Notes: a model not told the origin generated them from the letters alone. Shown: positions 33,515 through 42,965, counted from the stretch's first letter. The stretch is DNA of 43,857 bases from an uncultured Gammaproteobacteria bacterium (GCA_902556205.1 CACDVH010000011.1:1-43857); one strand, 5' to 3'. Translations and numbers: made by a program.

Positions 33515-34414
33515 TCAACTAGCCTTCTTGAAACTCAAACGAGGTAATAACTGGGACAAGAACATGCCCGATAGCATCAAGGCGCAGCCAATAAGGCCTC
33601 GAGTTGATAAGTTTTCATCCAAAATCAGCCACCCTCCAAGTACAGCGAAGGCGCCTTCTAAGCCTAAAATAATAGCTGCGTGAGAGGATTTGGCATGCTG
33701 CTGTGCTACAACCTGAAGCGTATATCCAACTCCGATGGACATAATGCCGGCATAGAGAAGTGGAATCGCGGTATCAACAATCATCTGCCAAGTAATCACT
33801 TCGATAGCGACTGCTATAAAGAAACTTAAGATGGTGCAGACAAAGTATTGAATCAGTGAGAGCTTTAACGGGTCCATCCTCTTAGCAACATATCCAATGA
33901 CCAAGACATGAGCGGCAAAGAAAACGGCACAAATCAGCTGTAGTAAATCTCCTTTAGCGATACTAAAGTCATCATTAATACTTAGTAGATATAAGCCAAT
34001 CACAGCAATGAAAGCACCAAGCCATGTTCCTGAGCCAGTTCTTTGACCCAAAAAGATACCAATGAGCGGAACAAAGAAGATGTAAAGGCCGGTAATAAAG
34101 CCAGCCTTTCCTGCAGTCGTATACTGAATACCAACCTGCTGAAAACTGGACGCTATAAATAAAAACAAGCCAGCAATAAAACCTGCAAATAAGAGCTTCT
34201 TAGTTGGTGTTTCTTTATTCTCTTGGGCTTTATTCTTTTTAGATAAATACCAAACGACTGGAAACAAAAAAACAGTACCAATGAAAAACCTTGCGGTATT
34301 AAAAAGAAAGGGCCCCATCGTCTCCATCCCCTCTCTTTGAGCAACAAAGGCAAATCCCCATATTGCTGCTGCAAGAAGCATAAGAAGATCTGCTCTAACT
34401 GCTTGTGATTTCAT
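33515..34414 (-). CDS. EamA/DMT-family permease 1
   Basis: Inner-membrane transporter of 299 residues with ten predicted helices in two EamA halves. The start MKSQAVRADLLMLLAAAIWG and FNTARFFIGTVFLF are typical, with a second-half signature SSHAAIILGLEGAFAVLGGW. Members export or import metabolites, often amino acids or nucleobases; substrate unknown. It is more distant from the two following permeases than those are from each other. It lies 6 bases after permease 2. Confidence 0.88.
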   Translation of the reverse strand: MKSQAVRADLLMLLAAAIWGFAFVAQREGMETMGPFLFNTARFFIGTVFLFPVVWYLSKKNKAQENKETPTKKLLFAGFIAGLFLFIASSFQQVGIQYTTAGKAGFITGLYIFFVPLIGIFLGQRTGSGTWLGAFIAVIGLYLLSINDDFSIAKGDLLQLICAVFFAAHVLVIGYVAKRMDPLKLSLIQYFVCTILSFFIAVAIEVITWQMIVDTAIPLLYAGIMSIGVGYTLQVVAQQHAKSSHAAIILGLEGAFAVLGGWLILDENLSTRGLIGCALMLSGMFLSQLLPRLSFKKAS

Positions 34415-34419
34415 AATCG

Positions 34420-35274
34420 TTAATTTTTTGATTGTCTTGCACTATAAATAGAGTGAATAAATAAAGTTAAAATAACCACTACTCCTCCAAATATAGCATT
34501 ATTTGAAAGCTCTTCTTTAAGAATAAGCCAGGCTAATAAAGTGCCAATAACGGTTCCCATAGGGAAGAATATAGCCACTTCAGGTGCAGGAATATATTGA
34601 GGTGCAATTGTAATCAAGGTGAAAGAAATTGCAACAAGAATACTACTAATAATAATAAAAGTCATCGCTTGCGATGTAAGCACTAGTGATTCTGCAAAAA
34701 GAAGTCCAACTGTGGTGATAAATAAGCCATTAATGGCCATAGCTGGGACCATATTGACCTCTTTGTACTTTCTGAGAAGAGTAAATGAAAACCCGCCTGT
34801 TGTGACCGACGCGAGAGCTAAGAGACTCCCTTTTAAATTAAGACCACTGGTGTCTCCAGACATGACAATGTAAATCCCAAAGAAGACCACAACCATTGCT
34901 AGCCATGTGAAAAGCTTTGGTTTTTCTTTTAATAGAAAAAACGAAACCAAGGCAACCATGAGTGGAGAGGCGCTGATGATTACTAAAGTCTTAGCTAAGG
35001 TGGTGTAGTGGATGGCCAAAATGAATGTTGCGCCTCCAAGTCCAGTCAAACAGCCAATTAAAATTCCTTCTTTTCCGATACTCTTTATTTCATTGAAGGC
35101 CCTTGAGCGATAGCTAATGAAAAGAATAATTAATATACTGAGAGCAAAAAAGATCCCTCTCCAAAACAGAATTGTAAAACTATCTGAGTCAGCCAACTTG
35201 ACAAGTATCCCTTCGGGTGTGAGCACGAGGACACCAAAGAATGCAATGAGAAGCCCCTTTAGGTGATTAGACAT
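34420..35274 (-). CDS. EamA/DMT-family permease 2
   Basis: A 284-residue, ten-helix permease. It is clearly paralogous to the next gene upstream: both start M(S/T)NHLKGLL, share KYKEVNMVP near the middle and a closely matching ITIAP(Q/R)Y(I/M)PA(P/A)EV segment. Such sharing indicates tandem duplication. Substrate unknown. Confidence 0.88.
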   Translation of the reverse strand: MSNHLKGLLIAFFGVLVLTPEGILVKLADSDSFTILFWRGIFFALSILIILFISYRSRAFNEIKSIGKEGILIGCLTGLGGATFILAIHYTTLAKTLVIISASPLMVALVSFFLLKEKPKLFTWLAMVVVFFGIYIVMSGDTSGLNLKGSLLALASVTTGGFSFTLLRKYKEVNMVPAMAINGLFITTVGLLFAESLVLTSQAMTFIIISSILVAISFTLITIAPQYIPAPEVAIFFPMGTVIGTLLAWLILKEELSNNAIFGGVVVILTLFIHSIYSARQSKN

Positions 35275-35309
35275 GATTGATGTGATTTATGCTAAGCATT
35301 ACTGCTTGC

Positions 35310-36188
35310 CTAGTTAAGTTGATTTTTGGCAAGCCTGGTGCTGTACCAGGAATGTAAAAACAGAGTCACAATCACAATGGTTCCGCCAACAAGAGCGTTA
35401 ACAGAGGGCACCTCATTGATGACATACCAAGCAATAAGGGAGCCCAAGACAGTTTCTAGAGGCATGATCATCCCAACCTCAGCAGCAGGCATATAGCGAG
35501 GAGCAATTGTAATTAAGCTAAATGAAATCGATAGTATCGCTCCCATTGCAATAATGTAACCCACCACTTCAGCTGGCACAGTAATTTGATTGGCCATTAA
35601 AAATGCAATCAATGCAGCAATTAGACCGCCAATAGCGTTCACTGGAACCATGTTGACTTCTTTGTATTTACGGGTCAAAGTAAAAGTAAAGCCCATCATC
35701 ACAGCAGTAACCAAAGCAAAGAAGTCTCCAACCAGGCTCTTACCTCCAAAGCTACCACTCATAACGATATAAATACCTATAAAAACGATGACCATTGAGG
35801 CCCAGGTTATAAGACTAGACTTCTCTTTAAGTAAAAACCAAGCAACGATTGCAATCATAATGGGGCCAGTACTAATAATGACGAGCGCATTAGCAATTGA
35901 AGTGTAGACAATGGCAAACACAAACGTACCCGTGCTAATTCCCGAAAAGAGACCAATTAATAGACCGCCTTTGCCAATGTTCTTAAACTCAGCGATGGTT
36001 TTACTGCGGTACTTTATGAGAACGAGAAGAGAAACGCCAACGGCATAAAGCGACCCTCTCCAGAATAAAACAGTCCAGCTGTCAATTTCAGAGGATGCCT
36101 CTTCGACAAGCCTAATTAAAACTGAATCCGGACTTAAAATGACTACCGCAAAAATAGTCATTAAAAGGCCTTTTAGATGATTTGTCAT
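35310..36188 (-). CDS. EamA/DMT-family permease 3
   Basis: A 292-residue, ten-helix permease, sister of permease 2, with a short insertion near residue 30 (EEASSEIDSW). Second-half signature AAEVGMIMPLETVLGSLIAW. The gene is separated from the DUF6580-like gene upstream by 64 bases that hold a 7-base-arm inverted repeat; it may still belong to the same transcript. Substrate unknown; neighbouring uptake genes give no firm hint. Confidence 0.88.
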   Translation of the reverse strand: MTNHLKGLLMTIFAVVILSPDSVLIRLVEEASSEIDSWTVLFWRGSLYAVGVSLLVLIKYRSKTIAEFKNIGKGGLLIGLFSGISTGTFVFAIVYTSIANALVIISTGPIMIAIVAWFLLKEKSSLITWASMVIVFIGIYIVMSGSFGGKSLVGDFFALVTAVMMGFTFTLTRKYKEVNMVPVNAIGGLIAALIAFLMANQITVPAEVVGYIIAMGAILSISFSLITIAPRYMPAAEVGMIMPLETVLGSLIAWYVINEVPSVNALVGGTIVIVTLFLHSWYSTRLAKNQLN

Positions 36189-36205
36189 GCAGCCCTCAAA
36201 TGCAA

Positions 36206-36233
36206 TTGCTCAAAACCTTGAGGTGGTGAGCAA
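36206..36233. repeat. Inverted repeat between DUF6580-like gene and EamA permease 3
   Basis: TTGCTCA/TGAGCAA perfect 7-base arms around a 14-base centre that itself contains ACCTTGAGGT, a 4-base-arm palindrome. No T-run, so a weak hairpin or an operator rather than a clear terminator. Confidence 0.4.
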
Positions 36234-36252
36234 GCGTGATTTGATAAAAGAT

Positions 36253-36843
36253 TTAATTAAAGATTAAAGAATCTTTTTGATTAAAAATTTGTAAATTTGA
36301 ATAGTTTCTCAGAGCGACGTATGTACCAAAAATCGCGCCAGACCAAACTAAATCGCCAGCAATTGTGTTTTGGAAAAACGGAATTGCCATCGTGTAACAA
36401 AGCACAAGCCCTTCAAAAGTCTTAGCGTACATCGGTGAAAACGCCCATACGGCAAAGTTAGTTGCAATAAAAAAGACGGTTGAGCTCGCTAGCGCAGCAC
36501 CAGCAATTCTCAGAACGCCGAGCTTTCTTTGGAGGAAGTTTTTGAAAACGATCGGGAAAAGCAAAGCCAAATAAACAACAAACATGGACTTCGATCCGAA
36601 CCAGTTTGCCGAGAGCGAGCCAAAAGCAAAGTAGTCACAAAGCAGCATTGTAACCACTACAGCAACAATAGCCATGTACCTTTTTACAAAAATAAAGCCT
36701 GCAAAAAGTGCTATTGCGGCCATGGGTGTAAAGTTTGGCGGATGAGGTAGAAGTCGTCCAGCAACGCCTAGGGCAATTAAGACTGCCAAAATAACTAAAT
36801 AACTAAAACTTGAATTAAGTTTGTAATCTTGATTGTCCATCAT
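36253..36843 (-). CDS. DUF6580-like putative transport membrane protein (S-component-like)
   Basis: A 196-residue protein with about five to six hydrophobic helices. The segment GRLLPHPPNFTPMAAIALFA (about residues 27-46) is the mark of this family, classed as putative transport proteins resembling ECF S-components. Later AGDLVWSGAIFGTYVAL fits the last helix. It has a good Shine-Dalgarno (GGAGAG); two adjacent ATG codons could start it. It follows a secreted DUF4430 protein by 31 bases on one transcript. ECF energising subunits are not seen. Substrate is unknown; a corrinoid or other vitamin is my inference from the partner. Confidence 0.75.
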   Translation of the reverse strand: MMDNQDYKLNSSFSYLVILAVLIALGVAGRLLPHPPNFTPMAAIALFAGFIFVKRYMAIVAVVVTMLLCDYFAFGSLSANWFGSKSMFVVYLALLFPIVFKNFLQRKLGVLRIAGAALASSTVFFIATNFAVWAFSPMYAKTFEGLVLCYTMAIPFFQNTIAGDLVWSGAIFGTYVALRNYSNLQIFNQKDSLIFN

Positions 36844-36874
36844 TTCTCTCCAAATAATTTCAAATAATCATATC

Positions 36875-37249
36875 TTAAAAGGCTTCCATGTTCAAGCGAA
36901 TAAATGTATCTTCAGAAAGAATAACATCATGCGCACCGACCATTGACATTGAGCCGTTAACATACAAGGCCCAATAGGTATTCCCAACAGCCTCCACTCC
37001 GCCCAAAGACATAATCTGAGGACCAAAACTTGTCTCTTTAACCCCAACAACAACGAGCTGTCTGATAGCGTCATAGGAGTTGATTCCTTTTTCAACCGCC
37101 TTGACCACTGTTAAGTTGATTTGATCAGCCGATGTAATTGCCAAAGACAGTTGAACCGTCTCCGTTGAGTTGTCGGCCGAAACAGTGAGCGGCTGGAATG
37201 AAAACAAACCAAACAAAAAAATTGCTAAGATTTTGAGGTTAAATTTCAT
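36875..37249 (-). CDS. Secreted DUF4430 (transcobalamin C-terminal-like) protein
   Basis: A 124-residue exported protein with a signal peptide (MKFNLKILAIFLFGLFSFQP, cleavage about residue 25 after VSA). The mature part is one DUF4430 domain: KGINSYDAIRQL (about 53-64), FGPQIMSLGGVEAVGNTYWA (about 75-94) and YVNGSMSMVGAHDVILSEDT. This family is named for likeness to the C-terminal domain of transcobalamin/intrinsic factor. It is probably a periplasmic ligand-binding partner for the next gene, the S-component-like membrane protein. A candidate promoter precedes it; the upstream space is too short (81 bases) for a cobalamin riboswitch. Confidence 0.75.
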   Translation of the reverse strand: MKFNLKILAIFLFGLFSFQPLTVSADNSTETVQLSLAITSADQINLTVVKAVEKGINSYDAIRQLVVVGVKETSFGPQIMSLGGVEAVGNTYWALYVNGSMSMVGAHDVILSEDTFIRLNMEAF

Positions 37250-37278
37250 TCAGTGACGAGGGTTTCTTAAAAGGTCGA

Positions 37279-37306
37279 ATTTTATATCAAAAACAACAAA
37301 CTGCAA
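37279..37306 (-). promoter_or_regulatory. Candidate promoter of the DUF4430-DUF6580 transcript
   Basis: Minus strand: -35 TTGCAG, 16-base T-rich spacer, -10 TAAAAT. The start would be near 37272, leaving a leader of about 22 bases. Located right after the ffh stop. Confidence 0.5.
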
Positions 37307-37330
37307 GAGTCATCATTAAAAAAATTTCAC

Positions 37331-38734
37331 CTAGAAAGGAAATTTCTTATTTCCAAAGCCAGGCATTTTGGACATGTCAGGCATACCGCCTTGACCCTGC
37401 ATTCCCTCCATTTGCTGCATCATCTTTTTCATCTTGCCACCCTTCATTTTTTTCATTGTTTTTTGCATTTTTTCAAACTGTTTCAGCAGCTTATTGACGT
37501 GCTGAACATCAGTCCCTGATCCTGCAGCAATTCTTTTTTTACGCGAACCTTTGATGAGGTTGACGTGGTTTCTCTCTTTAGGGGTCATTGAATTGATAAT
37601 GGCAATCATTCTGGAGCTATCTTTGTCTCCAATCATTTGATTTTTAACGCTTTGGGGCATTTGACCCATACCTGGAAGTTTGTCCATAAGCGCGCCCATA
37701 CCGCCCATATCCTGCATTTGAATCAGCTGATCCCTCATGTCATCCAGATCGAAACGGCCTTTGGCCATCTTCTGAACATTTTTTTGTGCTTTTTTGTGAT
37801 CAACCTTCTTAGAGATCTCATCGACCAATGAAAGCACATCACCCATCCCAAGGATTCTTGATACCAATCTATCTGGATGAAAAGCCTCCAAGGCATCCGT
37901 CTTTTCTCCAACACCCATAAATTTGATTGGCTTTCCAGTGATGTGTCTGACTGAGAGGGCCGCACCACCTCTTGCATCACCATCCGTTTTAGTGAGAATG
38001 ACACCGGTTAGCGGCAACACATCAGAAAACGCTTTAGCGGTATGCGCTGCGTCCTGACCGGTCATTGAATCGACAACAAAAAGCGTTTCAATTGGATTGA
38101 CTTGTTTCTGGAGGGTTTGTATCTCCGACATCATCTGCTCGTCAATCGCAAGCCTTCCTGCTGTATCGACTAAAAGAACATCATGGAACTGCGATTGGGC
38201 TTGTTTTTTTGCCTCAGCAACAATTTTTTCGGGCTTCTCATCTACAGTCGATGGAAAAAAATCAACCTCTATCTCTTGAGCGAGAACTTTTAACTGCTCA
38301 ATTGCAGCTGGTCTGTAGACATCAGCACTAACTACCAGAACCTTCTTTTTTTGATCCTCTTTTAAAAACCGAGCTAACTTTGCAATTGAGGTTGTCTTAC
38401 CAGAGCCTTGAAGACCAGCAACCATAACAACCGCAGGTGGCTGAGTTGCAAGGTTTAGTGACTCATTTTGTCCACCTATAACCTCTGTTAATTCTGACTC
38501 AACTAGCTTAATAAAGGCTTGAGATGGATTTAATCCTTCGCCAACCTTTAAGCCAACTGCTTTTGTTTGAACTCTATCAATGAAATACTTAATGACGTCC
38601 AGTGCAACATCAGCCTCAAGGAGGGATCTCCTGACCTCACGAATAGCTTCCTTGATATTGGCTTCAGATAACTTATTTTTGCCCTGAAGGGCTTTAAAAC
38701 TGTTGGAAAGACGATCTGTTAAATTATCAAACAT
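37331..38734 (-). CDS. ffh: Signal recognition particle protein Ffh
   Basis: GTPase that, with 4.5S RNA, delivers nascent membrane proteins to FtsY. At 467 residues it is normal in length. The N domain is followed by the G domain with GLQGSGKTTSIAKLARFL (about residues 107-124), DTAGRLAIDE and TKTDGDARGGAAL; the M domain has the RNA-binding GSRKKRIAAGSGTDV (about 400) and a Met/Gly/Lys-rich tail (KKMKGGKMKKMMQQMEG). It is divergent from the ypjD-like gene, as in other gammaproteobacteria. Confidence 0.97.
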   Translation of the reverse strand: MFDNLTDRLSNSFKALQGKNKLSEANIKEAIREVRRSLLEADVALDVIKYFIDRVQTKAVGLKVGEGLNPSQAFIKLVESELTEVIGGQNESLNLATQPPAVVMVAGLQGSGKTTSIAKLARFLKEDQKKKVLVVSADVYRPAAIEQLKVLAQEIEVDFFPSTVDEKPEKIVAEAKKQAQSQFHDVLLVDTAGRLAIDEQMMSEIQTLQKQVNPIETLFVVDSMTGQDAAHTAKAFSDVLPLTGVILTKTDGDARGGAALSVRHITGKPIKFMGVGEKTDALEAFHPDRLVSRILGMGDVLSLVDEISKKVDHKKAQKNVQKMAKGRFDLDDMRDQLIQMQDMGGMGALMDKLPGMGQMPQSVKNQMIGDKDSSRMIAIINSMTPKERNHVNLIKGSRKKRIAAGSGTDVQHVNKLLKQFEKMQKTMKKMKGGKMKKMMQQMEGMQGQGGMPDMSKMPGFGNKKFPF

Positions 38735-38793
38735 TGTGTTCTAGTTCACTGAAATATATTATTATATAAGCTTTTGCAAAGCCATTGCTAGAG

Positions 38794-39582
38794 ATGCCAT
38801 TACTACACACTCTGCCATTTATTACCTACCTCATTGCTGGGCTTTTGCTGACTCGATATTTTGTACTAGATACGGTGACAAATCAACACAGAATCATCGT
38901 TAATTTGTTGCTTTTAGTGGCGTGCTCGTCTCATGGCTACATCTTGTTTGAGCTCTGGCAGCACGAAGGCGTATTTTTTGGATTGACGGTAAGCATTTCA
39001 TTTGTTGCCTGGGTTGTCGCAACACTTTTGTTTTTAACCTCATTTACTAAACCAATTCACTCTCTTGGAATCATCGTCTACCCTTTGAGTGCCATTGCAG
39101 TGATTGTCGCCTTTCTCTATCCAGGATCACAGGGCAAGTTGCTTTCTATTTCAATTGCCGCCCATGTATTTTTATCCATTGGAGCATACGCCCTCCTCTC
39201 ACTAGCTGTTGGTCAATCAGTGCTTCTGAGTATTCAAGAGCGCTACCTGCATGAGCACAACTTTAATACTTTTGTAGACAAACTTCCTGCACTTCAAACC
39301 ATGGAAGACTTTTTATACCAGACCCTCAAGATGGGATTCTTACTGCTGACGCTCTCACTCATCTCAGGTTACTTATATATCACTGATTTTTTCACTCAAC
39401 AACTGGGTTTCAAGACGATCCTATCAGTCATGGCCTGGATTGGTTTTGCTGGCATCCTGTTTGCCCATATGGTTTTTGGAATCAGAGGTAAGTTAATTGT
39501 TATGTTTACTCAAATTGCCTTTGCCGTATTGCTTTTGTCTTACTTTGGAACTAAATTCTTTATAGAGGTCTTGGCCATATGA
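38794..39582 (+). CDS. ypjD: YpjD-like cytochrome c assembly-family membrane protein
   Basis: A 262-residue integral membrane protein with about eight helices, of the CcsA/ResC/CcmC superfamily by the segment SISIAAHVFLSIGAYALLSLA (20 or so residues around 117-137) and a late FAHMVFGIRGK. The tryptophan-rich haem-binding motif of true CcsA/CcmF is not seen, in line with YpjD, whose role is uncertain. ATG at 38794 used; an in-frame TTG three codons upstream is weaker. Divergence from ffh is the conserved gammaproteobacterial layout. Confidence 0.8.
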   Translation: MPLLHTLPFITYLIAGLLLTRYFVLDTVTNQHRIIVNLLLLVACSSHGYILFELWQHEGVFFGLTVSISFVAWVVATLLFLTSFTKPIHSLGIIVYPLSAIAVIVAFLYPGSQGKLLSISIAAHVFLSIGAYALLSLAVGQSVLLSIQERYLHEHNFNTFVDKLPALQTMEDFLYQTLKMGFLLLTLSLISGYLYITDFFTQQLGFKTILSVMAWIGFAGILFAHMVFGIRGKLIVMFTQIAFAVLLLSYFGTKFFIEVLAI

Positions 39583-39974
39583 CCTCTGAATATAAAACAC
39601 TCAAAGGTCAATGTTTATGTGGCCAGGTTTCATGGCAGCTCTCAGGGCCCTATGAGTTTTTTGGGATGTGTCAATGCTCGCGGTGTAGAAAGGCAACAGG
39701 CGCTGCATTTGCAACGAATCTCTTTGTCAAAGCAAATCAATTTAAGTGGCTTACAGGGGAGAGTGAAGTGGGTGAATACGTAATGGAAGCGCCCAATACT
39801 TTTGGCAATGCTTTTTGTAAAACATGCGGCTCGAGAGCGCCAAGGTTTTCTTCTGCAAGGGGCTGGATGATGGCCCCTTTAGGGAGCACGATGCAGACGC
39901 CAGAAATTGAGCCAACTCTCGTGTGCGCCAAAGATCATACAGACTGGTTTAAAAAACTCGAGGAGATGATTTAG
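39579..39974 (+). CDS. GFA-family zinc-binding protein
   Basis: A 131-residue protein of the glutathione-dependent formaldehyde-activating (GFA/CENP-V) fold. Zinc ligands: [10 protein letters not shown] (Cys about 12 and 14), [15 protein letters not shown] (Cys about 32, 34 and 37) and FCKTCGS. Actual activity is unproven for most members; the name does not establish formaldehyde metabolism. The start overlaps the ypjD-like stop by 4 bases, and the stop overlaps the convergent lepA end by 4 bases. Confidence 0.9.
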   Translation: MTSEYKTLKGQCLCGQVSWQLSGPYEFFGMCQCSRCRKATGAAFATNLFVKANQFKWLTGESEVGEYVMEAPNTFGNAFCKTCGSRAPRFSSARGWMMAPLGSTMQTPEIEPTLVCAKDHTDWFKKLEEMI

Positions 39975-41758
39975 TCGATATGAAGAACGGCAAGGAAGGC
40001 CTCTTGCGGAATATCTACCCTTCCGATAGACCTCATTCTTTTCTTACCCTTCTTTTGCTTTTCAAGTAGCTTTCGTTTTCTAGTTATGTCTCCGCCATAG
40101 CACTTTGCGGTCACATTTTTTCTGAGCGCCTTAACGTTGGTACGAGAGATAATCTTGACGCCAATACAAGCCTGAATAGCAACATCAAACATTTGCCTTG
40201 GAATAAGCTCTTTCATCTTTCCAGCAATCTCTCTACCTTTATAGACAGAGTTATCCCTGTGGATAATGAGTGCCAAAGCGTCAACGCCTTCGTTATTAAT
40301 CAGAATATCTAAACGTATTAAGTCTGAGGCTTGGTAACGCTCAAACTGGTAGTCCATTGAGGCAAATCCCCTAGAAACAGACTTCAGCTTGTCAAAGAAA
40401 TCAAGAACAACTTCATTCAAAGGCAACTCATAAACGATGGATACCTGTCTGCCCATATAGTTAATGCTTTTTTGAACCCCTCTTTTTTCAACACAAAGGC
40501 TTATGACAGGACCAACAAATTCACTAGTCACCAGTATGTTTGCTGTAATGATGGGCTCTCTAAACTCTTGAATGGTCTGAACTGGTGGAAGTTTTGATGG
40601 GCTATCAATTTTTGTTACATTGCCTTTGGTGTCTAAAATTTCATAGATTACGGTTGGCGCAGTTGTAATTAGATCTAAGTCATATTCACGCTCGAGCCTC
40701 TCCTGAACAATTTCCATATGCAGAAGACCCAAAAAACCAATTCTAAATCCAAAACCTAGAGCATCTGAATTTTCAGGCTCGTACTGCAAGGCGGCATCAT
40801 TCAAGCGCAGTTTCCCGAGCGCATCTCTAAATTTTTCATAATCCTCGCCTGAGGTTGGGAAGAGGCCTGCAAAGACCCTTGGCTGGACTGGTTTAAATCC
40901 TTCAAGTGGCAACTCAACGGGGTTTTTACTGCCAGTAATCGTATCACCGACTGGCGCTCCATCAATATTTTTAATGCTAGCAATTAAGTATCCAACCTCA
41001 CCCGCCTTAAGGCTTTCTGTTTTAGTTCTCTTGGGAGTAAAAATACCAACCTCATCCACGAGGTGCTCATTTTTATTGGAAAAGATTTTAATTTTTGTTT
41101 TGGCCTTGATCTCTCCATCGATAACTCTAATCAAAGAGACAACACCCAGATAGTTATCAAACCATGAATCGATAATCAGCGCCTTGATTGGAGCATCCGT
41201 TTCACCCTCAGGAGATGGTATTTTTTCTACAATCTGCTCTAAAATTTCTTCTATACCAATGCCAGATTTAGCGCTCGCATGAACCGCATCATGAGCCTCA
41301 ACACCGACAACATCTTCAATTTCATCAACCACTCTCTCGGGCTCAGCCGCAGGAAGATCAATCTTATTTAGAACGGCTAAGACTTCCAAGCCCTGATCTA
41401 TAGCAGTATAGCAATTCGCAACGGTCTGGGCCTCAACGCCTTGTGAAGCGTCAACAATGAGTAAAGCCCCCTCACACGCAGAGAGCGAGCGAGATACCTC
41501 GTAGGAAAAATCTACATGACCAGGGGTGTCAATAAAGTTGAGCAGATAAGTCTCTCCGTCCTTAGCCTTGTAATCCAAAGAGACACTTTGAGACTTAATC
41601 GTTATTCCTCTTTCTTTCTCAATATCCATTGAATCGAGGACTTGAGATGACATCTCTCTGTCACTCAATCCGCCGCAGAACTGAATGAATCGATCAGCAA
41701 TGGTTGACTTGCCATGATCGATGTGTGCAATGATAGAAAAATTTCGGATTTTTTGCAT
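39971..41758 (-). CDS. lepA: Elongation factor 4 (LepA)
   Basis: Ribosome-binding GTPase that back-translocates or aids 30S assembly. At 595 residues it is the usual length. G1 is [15 protein letters not shown] (about residues 10-24), G3 is [19 protein letters not shown]4 [10 protein letters not shown], and the specific LepA C-terminal domain ends [20 protein letters not shown]. The usual partner lepB is not downstream here; instead the gene converges with the GFA gene. Confidence 0.97.
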   Translation of the reverse strand: MQKIRNFSIIAHIDHGKSTIADRFIQFCGGLSDREMSSQVLDSMDIEKERGITIKSQSVSLDYKAKDGETYLLNFIDTPGHVDFSYEVSRSLSACEGALLIVDASQGVEAQTVANCYTAIDQGLEVLAVLNKIDLPAAEPERVVDEIEDVVGVEAHDAVHASAKSGIGIEEILEQIVEKIPSPEGETDAPIKALIIDSWFDNYLGVVSLIRVIDGEIKAKTKIKIFSNKNEHLVDEVGIFTPKRTKTESLKAGEVGYLIASIKNIDGAPVGDTITGSKNPVELPLEGFKPVQPRVFAGLFPTSGEDYEKFRDALGKLRLNDAALQYEPENSDALGFGFRIGFLGLLHMEIVQERLEREYDLDLITTAPTVIYEILDTKGNVTKIDSPSKLPPVQTIQEFREPIITANILVTSEFVGPVISLCVEKRGVQKSINYMGRQVSIVYELPLNEVVLDFFDKLKSVSRGFASMDYQFERYQASDLIRLDILINNEGVDALALIIHRDNSVYKGREIAGKMKELIPRQMFDVAIQACIGVKIISRTNVKALRKNVTAKCYGGDITRKRKLLEKQKKGKKRMRSIGRVDIPQEAFLAVLHID

Positions 41759-41808
41759 ATCAATGATAAAATGAATGCTTTTATTTAAACCATGAGATTA
41801 TATCGTAT

Positions 41809-42258
41809 ATGAATAAAGTAAACCCCACATCGTGTGTCGCTACTAGTAATCAAAATATTAATATTCCTGATGATCAGGGCAGAAATATCGTTCTCTACTT
41901 CTACCCCAAGGATGACACTCCAGGATGCACAATTGAAGGCAATGACTTCACCAGACTCAATGAATCGTTTGCGGAGAATAATTCAGTGATCTATGGTGTT
42001 TCGAGAGACTCTATTGCATCCCATGAAAAATTCATCAAAAAATTTGATTACACGATTGATTTAATCTCTGATGAAGATGAATCTTTGTGCAAGCAGTTTG
42101 ACGTTTTAAAACTGAAAAAAATGTATGGCAAAGAGCATATCGGAATAGTCAGATCTACTTTTGTAATAAGCCCAGATGGAGAAATCCTCAAGCAGTGGGA
42201 TAAAGTTAAAGTCGATGGTCATGCTGAGGAAGTACTCAACTTTGTAAAGGGACTATGA
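41809..42258 (+). CDS. bcp: Thioredoxin-dependent peroxiredoxin Bcp/PrxQ
   Basis: Reduces hydroperoxides in the cytosol. At 149 residues it matches the family. Peroxidatic Cys in YPKDDTPGCTIEGNDF (about residue 40). The second Cys five residues later, present in E. coli Bcp, is absent (Asn here); another Cys at about 94 (ESLCKQFDV) aligns with E. coli Cys99, which is not the resolving one. It may therefore act as a 1-Cys enzyme. Its end overlaps ubiG by 4 bases, and it lies 50 bases from divergent lepA. Confidence 0.9.
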   Translation: MNKVNPTSCVATSNQNINIPDDQGRNIVLYFYPKDDTPGCTIEGNDFTRLNESFAENNSVIYGVSRDSIASHEKFIKKFDYTIDLISDEDESLCKQFDVLKLKKMYGKEHIGIVRSTFVISPDGEILKQWDKVKVDGHAEEVLNFVKGL

Positions 42259-42965
42259 ACTCAAACGTTGATCACGAAGAGGTAAATAAATTTGCAGCAC
42301 TAGCGGCGCGCTGGTGGGATAAGGATTCAGAATTTAAACCGCTTCATGACATTAATCCGCTGCGTCTAAACTATATTAAAGAGCAGTGCGGTGGATCCTT
42401 AGAGGGTAAGCGCATTCTTGATGTTGGATGCGGCGGTGGTATCTTGAGTGAATCTTTAGCACTTGAAGGCGCCAGTGTTGTTGGAATTGATCTAGCAGAG
42501 GCAGGCCTAGAGGTAGCTAAACTTCATCTCCTTGAGTCTGGCCTTGATATTGATTATCAATCCATATCAGCTGAGGAATTATCTGAAACCGAAACTGAAT
42601 CTTTTGACGTCATTGCGTGCCTTGAAATGCTGGAGCATGTTCCCGACCCGTCACTTGTGATTGAGGCTTGTTCGAAATTAGTCAAACCAAATGGAAGGAT
42701 TTTCTTCTCAACCATTAATAGAAATCCTAAGTCATACTTCTTTGCAATTGTTGGAGCAGAATACGTCTTGAATCTTCTACCTAAAGGGACCCACCACTAT
42801 CAGAAATTCATCCGTCCAAGTGAGATCGATGAGTGGGCAAGATTGTCCAATTTATCAATCAGCTCGATGATCGGAATGACCTATAACCCAATTACTAAGA
42901 AATATAAGCTGGGTGATGATGTCAGCGTTAATTACATGACGCAATACGAAAAAATAAACCTATAG
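42255..42965 (+). CDS. ubiG: Ubiquinone biosynthesis O-methyltransferase UbiG
   Basis: SAM-dependent enzyme performing both O-methylations of ubiquinone synthesis. At 236 residues it is typical. N-terminal KFAALAARWWDKDSEFKPLH (about 12-31) is specific to UbiG, SAM motif I is ILDVGCGGGILSESLA (about 52-67), motif II CLEMLEHVPDP, and the C-terminal VNYMTQYEK ends it. The ATG overlaps bcp by 4 bases. It converges with the MORN gene 15 bases downstream without a visible terminator. Confidence 0.94.
   Translation: MNSNVDHEEVNKFAALAARWWDKDSEFKPLHDINPLRLNYIKEQCGGSLEGKRILDVGCGGGILSESLALEGASVVGIDLAEAGLEVAKLHLLESGLDIDYQSISAEELSETETESFDVIACLEMLEHVPDPSLVIEACSKLVKPNGRIFFSTINRNPKSYFFAIVGAEYVLNLLPKGTHHYQKFIRPSEIDEWARLSNLSISSMIGMTYNPITKKYKLGDDVSVNYMTQYEKINL

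Noticed and set aside
37250-37330. Cobalamin riboswitch upstream of the DUF4430 gene
   Set aside because: The gap is 81 bases, much shorter than the riboswitch, and no conserved B12-box is visible.
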